From the NCBI GenBank assembly GCA_019843655.1, contig JACDQD010000011.1, forward strand, positions 4,072,604-4,136,603: a stretch of DNA of 64,000 nt. The letters run 5' to 3'. The first letter of the stretch is position 1; each line of letters begins with the position of its first letter. The notes under the pieces were generated by a model that worked only from the letters and a program-made list of their open reading frames with translations, had not been told where the DNA came from and made no database searches. The DNA is from Lethocerus indicus. Lineage: Eukaryota > Arthropoda > Insecta > Hemiptera > Belostomatidae. The position numbers and the translations under genes are program-made. Shown in pieces: positions 56,391-64,000 of the stretch.

Positions 56391-56399
56391 CACAGTTTG

Positions 56400-59149
56400 T
56401 ATAATTCCGATAATGTTTTGCGAATAACGATCGGCGCCGGCGTTGTGATAAGTGTGGAGGGCGGAAATTATCGGATTTGTCTGCGAAGCATTGGTCCAAG
56501 CGAGTGATCAAAACCAAACTGATAAGGGTTGGGGGGGGGACCCACCTAAACGCCCTTCCAATAAACAACCCTGTTTCCACTTTGTTCGAACAAAGTAAGA
56601 ACATCGGTGTCGCCGCCCTTATTTTACATACTTTGAATAATCAATAACTAACATCCGGTAGGACAGCATAATACTGTGGGAAGAACGTTAATTCGATGGA
56701 GTTTAACAGATTTGTTATAACATCATAATTGTGACGCTATTAATTTTACGATTCTCTGCGCTGTATGAAATATTTTGCTCGATATTACCTGTATTTAAAT
56801 ATGGTCAAATTGTCCGTTACCGTGTTTTAGCGCGATTGGCCATTATGTACAGTAAAACATTTCATTTGAATTTGTTTAATAAAACAATTGTATCAGTGTA
56901 CCTGTCTCTCTCTCTCCGCTCTGTACCCTGTGCTAAGCCTCTTGCAAGCCCCCCGACCATTGTTTAGAGGACTGTGAGGCTAAAACCCTTTGGCGCGTTG
57001 CGGGATCAACGCCTATCAAACACACACCCTACAGAGAGCCCTTCAGGCCACACATGTTCATTAGTATAATAACAGTTCCGTTTGTAGGTGTGCGGTCGAG
57101 CTTTTCGTTTGATTGAAATTACATTTTCGTCTAATTATAATATCGCTTCGCTTTAAAGTTTTCCCGTACACTTTTTTTCTATTTAGCCCCGCGTTTCACT
57201 CCATTTCAAGGACTAAATAGCGTGCCCCGGACTACCCTTCTGCGCCCCAGAAGTGATGAGCTCTTCAATGTAGTTTTCTATTTTTTTTTTCCCCCGAAGC
57301 CAAGAAAAAAAATAGAGGAATAATCGCCGTCTCCTCCCGCTAAGTATTGGATAGCGTGATGTTTTGGAAATGCGGGCCTAAACCGTATAAACTCGCGTCT
57401 ATTACCTCGAGGGGCTTGAGGGGCAATAAGTTTGAAATAAGCGGCGGCGGAGGGCGGGATTGGTCGGAAAGAGATATTGATTTAATTTTAACGTCGAGGG
57501 GAAGATCCTTGGGGAAGAATGTGGGGGGAGGGAAAAGAAATAGACGCCAGTGTGAAAGACACGCTAAGGAGGACACGCTATGCGGTTTCAAGCATCGGAA
57601 ATTTTGTCTGAAATCCTACTTTACTTATTAATTTTCTTGCCTGTCTCTTTTCCTCTAATAGAAATTATGTTTTCAGTTGTATTTTCGTGCACTTTCTCCA
57701 ATATGCTGGGATGATTTTACAGCGGGACAACATTAATGATGTCGATGGACATAATGAGGACTACGAACGTGGAATATTATGTGTTTGACTTTTGAGAAAA
57801 ATAAAACGAAATTTAAGTCAACAATTAGAATAAAAGTAATTAATTTTCAAAACCACATTGGAAATAAAACAAATATAATTCTGCGTTAATGTTAAGGCAG
57901 TAGTGAGAGCAGAACTTTCACAAATACCGCGCAGAAAAGATTATGAACTGAAAATAATTTTGAGTATGTGTAACTTTAACCTACCTAAATTGAACTGTGC
58001 CTCCATACCGGAAAAAAGTTGAATTTGGCTTCGAATTGCCGTATAATCCATTTTCGTGAATTAAAACAGAATAATTAACCCGTCAAAGTGCTGCATATTT
58101 CAATACGGGATAGGAACTGGGAATTAAATTGTCGGACCCGGTACGTCCAAACAGACGAAAATTGTTGCCCCGCCATATACAGCGCGGTATCTTTTAATCC
58201 AATCACACATTTTAATATCGATTAACACTACGGTAATGTATATACAGCGGTGTTGTTTTTGGCGGTTCCGACACAACCTCCAACCCGATACCGCCCGACT
58301 GCGTCAATGAATTTCAATCGTCGGTTCATCGTTATTTATCCGCTTAACAAAAGCACGCGTGGGTCAGGGGCTTGCTGAAATTACCAATTGGGTAATTGGT
58401 CCGAGTAACGTACACACAAACACTCCGGGGTCCATATACCGCCCGATCAAATACCCCATATGTTTTTCCCACAAACCAAAGGTATTCGCAGGACGTTTGT
58501 ATCAATTGACTACGGCCGACCATATTTTCCATTAATAACTGGTACTTGGATGAGGCAGAAAATTGGAATTTAAATTGCGCACCAAATCTTCGCAGCTTCA
58601 CGAATTGAGTACGCTCCGGGCGCATGGACGAGTGGAATTATCGATAACTTCCGGTCGAACCGACGGAAACCGTATACGGAAAACTGTATATATTTTCCGG
58701 AAAATTATGAGGCGTTTTATATGATGTATATGAGTGGCGGCGGCGTTGAGGACGCGCCAGCGCGTGCAGCATTCATATTTGTCCCTCCTGCGGACAAGTT
58801 CCGGTCGCATATGCAATTGCAATCGGCGTTGCACATGCACACGACACCTCACGGCCCTCTGAATTATTCATTCGAGAGCGAGTTTTCCGCGCCGATTTAT
58901 GTATCGTAAGAAAGGAACATAGCGCAGAAGAAATGCGTCCCGCGAGCGGCTGATAAATTTCTCCGCGGCTGCTCCGAAGGGAGCTGCCTAAAAACGCGGG
59001 GAAATTTCATATTTTTCCGACTAGATATTTTCCGGTTTTACCCGTTTTAATATTAGAGCCTCACGTTCTCAATTAGACGAGGCACATTTCCCCCAATATC
59101 CCTATTCGAGACACCCCTACCCACGGCGGATAAGGTAAAAACCTCCTCT
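56400..59149. other. No recognisable gene
   Basis: 2.7 kb. A CpG-rich plus frame at 58721-58909 (MMYMSGGGVEDAPARA...) ends near gtaaga, but the same segment is open on the minus strand and no family matches. Nothing else recognised. Confidence 0.4.
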
Positions 59150-59731
59150 ATACAATGGTCTCTATACAAACATGGAATCCACAAATAAAGCCAAAAAGAC
59201 TGGAAGTTAACGGACGGTACAAGTTACTACTTAGATTGCTAGACAATAGATCAAAATTATCTGGACATGCGGACTCGAACAGTGGGGTTGGGCCAAACCG
59301 ACAAATATCCACAAAATCCAAACGTTACAGTCGAAAATATTAAGTACAATAACCGATGCACCCTACTATGTCTCCAACAGCACCCTACACGCACAGATTT
59401 TAAAGTCCCGTTTGTCCGTGACCTTGCCATAATTTCCACCACGACTCAATCACCCTAATCCATTAGTCCCAAACCCGACTATCTCCCGGCATCCCAAACT
59501 TTCCTTATAGACGCCTGAAAAATAAGTGGCCGCGTGACCTAAATATTTAAATAAATAAAATAAAAAATAAAACAAAACAAAAAAAAATTTTTTAAAGTAA
59601 TAAAAAAAGGGGGGTGAGAAACCAGTGGGTTTCTCCTCCAAATGTTGTCCATTAGTGCTGTGTAGTTAGTGGTTGTATCAATGTTGCTTATTGTATCATT
59701 TTACAGTTGCAACAATAAAAGAGAGAAAAAA
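59150..59731 (+). mobile_element. Jockey-type LINE, second lineage, C-terminus and 3'-UTR
   Basis: Across several frames: IKPKRLEVNGRYKLLLRLLD then NRSKLS; WTCGLEQWGWAKPTNIHKIQ then LQSKIL; DAPYYVSNSTLHTDFKVPFV; and RRLKNKWPRDLNI at about 59508-59546, the canonical Jockey C-terminal R-R-L-K-x-x-W-P-R-D-L. The segment between RSKLS and WTCG (L-L-L-Y-K-x-x-L-K-P in the family) is deleted. Then comes an A-rich stretch and a 3'-UTR with ccagtgggtttctcctcc (59622-59639), shared in reverse with 10425-10560, ending aataaaagagagaaaaa. A separate lineage from the four-copy family with KPTRTYGIEL. Confidence 0.8.
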
Positions 59732-62700
59732 TAATATTAGAGCCTTTGCTGCTATGTTGAGTTATGTTCAACTAAACGTGTATTCTATTTCTTGTATTTC
59801 TGCGAGATTTGTTATAAAGGTAATCAAAATTGTTGTTGCTCAAAATAAATAAACGATGCATAAGAACTATATTTATGCACAATATGGTGTAACTTTTGGC
59901 AGCCCATTGTATAGATATCGGGAAAATGTTATCGATAACTCGCCCTTTTCGATTTCAATAGACCGAACCGAATTATAGGACAAATTGAAGGGTGGATGAC
60001 GGTGGGGAGGGTGTTTAATTCTCGGTCTCGGAGAATAAACTGGAATCCGGGTCTTTAGTGGGAAAGGGAACCGAGCGGTATACTTCACCCGGGGACTTCG
60101 GCGTGTAGGTCGGTACCGCAAAGATATTTAGCGTTGCCGAAGGGGGTGAGGGGTTGGGGGTGTTGCACCTATTAATCCGGGGGAGGTTGGCGCGGTCGGG
60201 TGAAGGGAATTTGTCGAATAGCGGAGCCGGGGGGGTTGTTTCCGGCACTCGCAGGGGCCCCTAATAGCTTCGCATTAAACAGCCCCTATTCCGCGCCCCT
60301 ATAATTAAAGTGGAGCAAGTGCATAGACAAATTAACATAGGAATAGCGCGATGAGGAGATTTATACAGTGTATATGCTAGCGGAAGAAACATCCTCAATA
60401 ATCTTCCTACACAGGAATCTATCGCTTAGTGAGTTAAACGACAATTTAAAAAACCCTACTAATCGAACTTTATAATTTGAATAATCCTGAAAACTTTTTA
60501 AAAAACCGCATGATAGGAAGTTCAGCTCGGCTAAAAACTGCTTAATAACTATAATTTGCAGATTTCAAGTGTAGTTTCGTGAAATGGAAGAAATTCCGAT
60601 TACAGCATAGGAAGTGTAAGCGTAGGACTGGGACTTGAATTCGTCCGCTCCCGGTGGTCTTCAGAACTGCGATTAGCCTCAATTTTCCTCAATTACAAAT
60701 ATACAGGGTCCGGACATTTTCCAGGAGCAATTTCCGAGGCCCGTTTATAATAGTTTTCGATAAACTGTAAACCTTTCCAGCGGCAATTGTGCCAGGGGAA
60801 GAATGTGGCGGGCCTATTTCTGCAGTCCCGGTCGTGTTTTATTCTATTTATTTTTTCTATTTCCGAGCTCCGAGCTCAAACTGTCGCCTAACTAGAGCCA
60901 ATCCGGCACTACGTGGTGAATCCGCAGAAAAATTCCACGGCCTCCTTAAGCGTAATGGACCGGACAATTTCGAGCAAAGGGCACCGACGAAGGAATAAGA
61001 GAACGCCCGAGGAAACTCCAGTAGGGAGTCAAAAGGCGGTAGTTTCAGTGAAAATTTTTCGACGAAAAATTTTCCAATCACAGTCTGAAAATTGACCAAA
61101 AATGTCTTCCGCTTCGGCAACTTGAATTGGAAAATGTTTCCAACTTTGTTTCAAACTTGGGGAAAAGGAAGTTTTCAGGCACCAAGAAATGCACTGCCCC
61201 ATCAAGGATGTTTCAGGGAAATGTAAGACAATTAATATTGAGGAAACGTAAAACAGACGAATCAATTTATAGGTATCCAGACGCCTTTTTGTAAGCTTTT
61301 CTTTCCTCGCAATAAGTCATAGAGCGATCAAAAACACATAAAGCGGAGTTATAAAGCAGAAGCGAGTTAAAATCAAATGTTTAGTAGGCTCAATCTTTAA
61401 GTAACAGTTGTCCTTCAGCTTGAGGCCAAAACTTTCACTAATGCCACACAGAAAACAGGATTAACTCCTTTTTCAATTTGTAAACTGTTTTATTACAGAA
61501 ACTTACTGTTTTATTAAAAAAACGAACTAAAAAAGGAAACTCGAATGGGACTGATGAACAAAATTAATAAGAAAATCCTGTATCCTGATATGGCGGAAAA
61601 GGGTTTTTGAGGCGAAAAAATTGTAGCCTTTCAGATTTTTTAAAAAAATGGATCGATTGGAACAAAATCCGTTGGATGGACACGAGGCATTGAGGTTGGT
61701 AGGTCCGAGTGTTTATTAGAAGGTGGCTGATCGGTTTGGGTTTTTGGGTTTCGCGGCCTGTTTGGTCTGACAGGAGGCCTCGTTAAAACTTTTAATTAAT
61801 TCCCGATACACGTTTATAATTAAGCCGCGATGTCGCAGGGGCTTGGTTCACCCTTCCGGTACCGACGCGTTCAGCCGACCGAGAATTCAGACCGAGAGAG
61901 ATTCACGCAGCCCTTTGAGAGAGGGCCCTACTCAATATTGTCCGACAGTGTGAATTCTCATTTCGGGCACTTCCAATTAAGGGGCCCTATTAATATAATT
62001 TATATCCTTATAAATGTGAGAACACGGCCTCCATGAGCGGGGACGGGGAAATTGGGGACAAAAATCCCCCGGGGGAATAATGAACCGAGGATGAAGAGTA
62101 ATAAATTATTCCCGAAGTAATGAAGCCGTAGACTGACCAGTATTGAGAGCAGAAATTCCACAGACGCCATCCCGGAAAAGGGAATGAACTAAAAAAATTC
62201 GTTAGGGATATCCCCGGGGAGATTGGGGATCATCCCTTGGAAAATAACCTTCCTGCAAATTGTCTCCCGTGCATAATTATAGCGCATGCTCAGTACACAT
62301 CAGTATAGTTGGTACTGAAGAAGACGAAAGTACTGAATGTTTCCCCCCTATAATAATAGAACTGCGTATATTGTCCCTCATTTAAATGCTTCCGACCAAT
62401 TTCTTGGACAAACAGCCCCCGGCCGACAGTCCTTCGATATCGCGGCGATTGCCTCCATTAATTCGCTTGTTGTTTTCTCATTAACAGAGGGTTGGAAATT
62501 AATCCGAGACCCTCGCCAGAAGGGGGGCGGTCTGTTAAGAACACGAGGGGTGGAAAACAAGTCTTAACGGCGGGGAGGTTTAACGGGGAGGATTCCACGG
62601 AATTTAATCAAGCCCCCCGCACCGGAGGAAGGACCCTATCAGTCAGGTGTTACAAAAACGATTAAGAAATTAGCGTTTCTTCCCCAGGGATTATAGGGAT

Positions 62701-63300
62701 AATTATTGCAGGATCTTGATTCAGGTGCTACTTCCCGGGTCCATATAAATATTATTTAAATTGGGAACGGACGTAGAAGAAATATCTCGACTAACCAAAT
62801 TGTCTCACCGGATTTAAAAATACTCCCAAATTTTTTTAGATAATAGCATTAAAATTCTGTTATGAGATGCGTATTCAATATCATTTTATGACCTACGATA
62901 GCATTACGAGATATTCTAATAAACATTTTTTTGTGTGAATTAAAGGCATTATTTCATCTTAAGGGAATAATATAATACGTCCAGTATTACTATAATTTGT
63001 ACTTTAGCCCCAAGGTAATATACATACATAAATATATCCGCTTCGGGACCGCTCTGTTTTTCTTACTTAGTCTCTCCCCTCTTCCAATTCAAGCAGAAGC
63101 AACTCCGAAGTTCAAATAAGTTAAATCCCAAGTATAAACAGAGAGTGGGGAATAGCGCTTAAGAATAACAAAAGGGCCGGTGGTTTGGGGGCCTAATACG
63201 GCGTAAAGGGGTTGATCTGGGCCGCCGTCACAATCCTTCACCGCCTCGCCCCCGGGGGCGGGGGGGTTGTTTTGGTTTGCGGGGGGGTGCCTCTGGAGGG
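59732..63300. other. No recognisable gene
   Basis: 3.6 kb. G-rich patches at 60138-60160 and 60228-60240 could form quadruplexes. No coding exon, repeat family or transposon end recognised. Confidence 0.4.
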
Positions 63301-63351
63301 TGGAGAGCGAGAGAGGGAGGGAGGGAGAGAGGGTGAGAGAGAGGGAGCGGG
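63301..63351 (+). repeat. Purine-rich GA/GGGA tract
   Basis: gagagagggagggagggaga type low-complexity tract; a CT tract of similar kind follows at 63509-63523. Confidence 0.7.
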
Positions 63352-63950
63352 AATTAATGAAGGAGCCGTGTGAAGCCAACCATCTGGATAGTCCTCACCG
63401 GCATGAATTAAACATAGACGGCCACATACTGAATTAGCGCCCGTGATAACTCCTACCGCACCCTCATAGGACCCTCTCTTTCCCACTCGCACTCACCCTC
63501 AATCACCCCCTCTCTCTCTCTCTCCTCCCTGAGAGACTACTTCCATTTTAACCCCGTTAAAAGCCGCCCTTTCTCCGGCATGAACGTCAGTGCCGAAATC
63601 GGGTACATTTGCGGAAAGGACGACCCAGACTAATTTGTTTTCGCAATCAAATATTCCGGTATACTGCTGAAAGAATCTTGCAGGCGTTTAATATCATATT
63701 TGTCTGAAATTTCTAGAAATGCGTGAGGAAACAGTCTTCATTTTTGGCCCATGTTCTTCAATTTGAAATCGACGATAATTATGTCTACGCGCCCCCAGAA
63801 TCTGGACCATGCCCGGCTTTCCCCGTTTCTTTAAAGGTCGAACTTTTCCCCCGCCTTTTGTCCGGTCGGACTTTCCGCCGATTTAGGGAGAGCCGGGTCA
63901 AAGGTGTGGGGGCGCACAAAAGGGGACGCCGACGAGGAGCACCCTTAAAA
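63352..63950. other. No recognisable gene
   Basis: Nothing recognised apart from the CT tract at 63509-63523. Confidence 0.45.
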
Positions 63951-63975
63951 GGCGGCGGCGGCGTCGTCGTCGTCG
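63951..63975 (+). repeat. GGC then GTC trinucleotide runs
   Basis: (GGC)4 directly followed by (GTC)4-5 at the window edge. Confidence 0.75.
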
Positions 63976-64000
63976 ATGCTTTCAATATAAAGGGGCCAGA

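Noticed and set aside
58721..58909. CpG-rich plus-strand frame (MMYMSGGG...) ending near GTAAGA
   Set aside because: The minus strand is equally open and no family matches; likely a by-product of low stop density in GC-rich DNA.
1..64000. CRISPR arrays, rRNA genes, complete tRNA genes, LTR retrotransposons
   Set aside because: No regularly spaced repeats, no rRNA signature, no full cloverleaf and no paired long terminal repeats were seen on reading the sequence.

Overview
The window looks like arthropod (most likely insect) nuclear DNA with very low gene density. The evidence is indirect. There are no operons and no long open frames. CpG dinucleotides are common. The mobile elements are typical of arthropods: Jockey-type LINE 3' ends, mariner elements with TA duplications, an IS630/Tc1-type element, and a TTAA-flanked piggyBac-like element. 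Microsatellites are abundant, and runs of nine or more G or C recur. I cannot name the species. The longest open frame (187 codons, 49290-49853) is low complexity and resembles nothing I know, so most of the 64 kb is intergenic or intronic.

Only one coding exon is well supported. It lies on the minus strand at 10627-10770, has 48 codons, a signal peptide and a consensus GTGAGT donor, and sits beside a GC-rich, CT-repeat-containing upstream region (10771-11345). Its C-terminal LRVAQCRARCIQR resembles the start of the anosmin-1 (KAL1) cysteine box, which is a tentative family call. Two more regions look like promoters: 31433-31650 (+), with a CRE pair, GC box, TATA box, initiator and DPE-like site at canonical spacings, and 18561-18860 (+), with two CREs around CT/GA tracts followed by an untranslated-exon-like stretch with a donor near 19209.

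The most striking content is a family of about 275-320 bp foldback elements (family A here). Complete copies lie at 158-464, 23202-23477, 24967-25268, 32503-32822 and 40307-40621, with damaged or solo-arm pieces elsewhere. Four complete copies have exact 12-14 bp target-site duplications, as expected of retroposition rather than a cut-and-paste inverted-repeat transposon. Each has a short leader, two arms of about 106 bp in inverted orientation and a loop of about 60 bp. The loop is inverted in one copy relative to the others (59 of 61 bases match after reverse complementing). Both arms carry a hammerhead-ribozyme-like motif with one persistent deviation from the canonical core. The TSD size, ribozyme-like motif and inverted architecture together suggest a Penelope- or retrozyme-like route. 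That is inference.

Layout. 0-10 kb: family A copy 1, microsatellites, otherwise featureless. 10-17 kb: the exon and its upstream region, a 41/44-bp minisatellite, mariner ends, local duplications and a LINE tail. 17-26 kb: G-rich and AC tracts, the second promoter candidate, the IS630-like element, two family A copies and a mariner MITE. 26-36 kb: LINE fragments, a mariner family retaining transposase C-terminus coding, the TATA promoter, and further family A copies including a chimera with a LINE. 36-48 kb: family A copy 40307, a tRNA-like sequence and two LINE copies. 48-64 kb: a decayed LINE, the piggyBac-like element, another LINE 3' end and repeats. The elements appear to be independent insertions; nothing suggests they act together with the exon.
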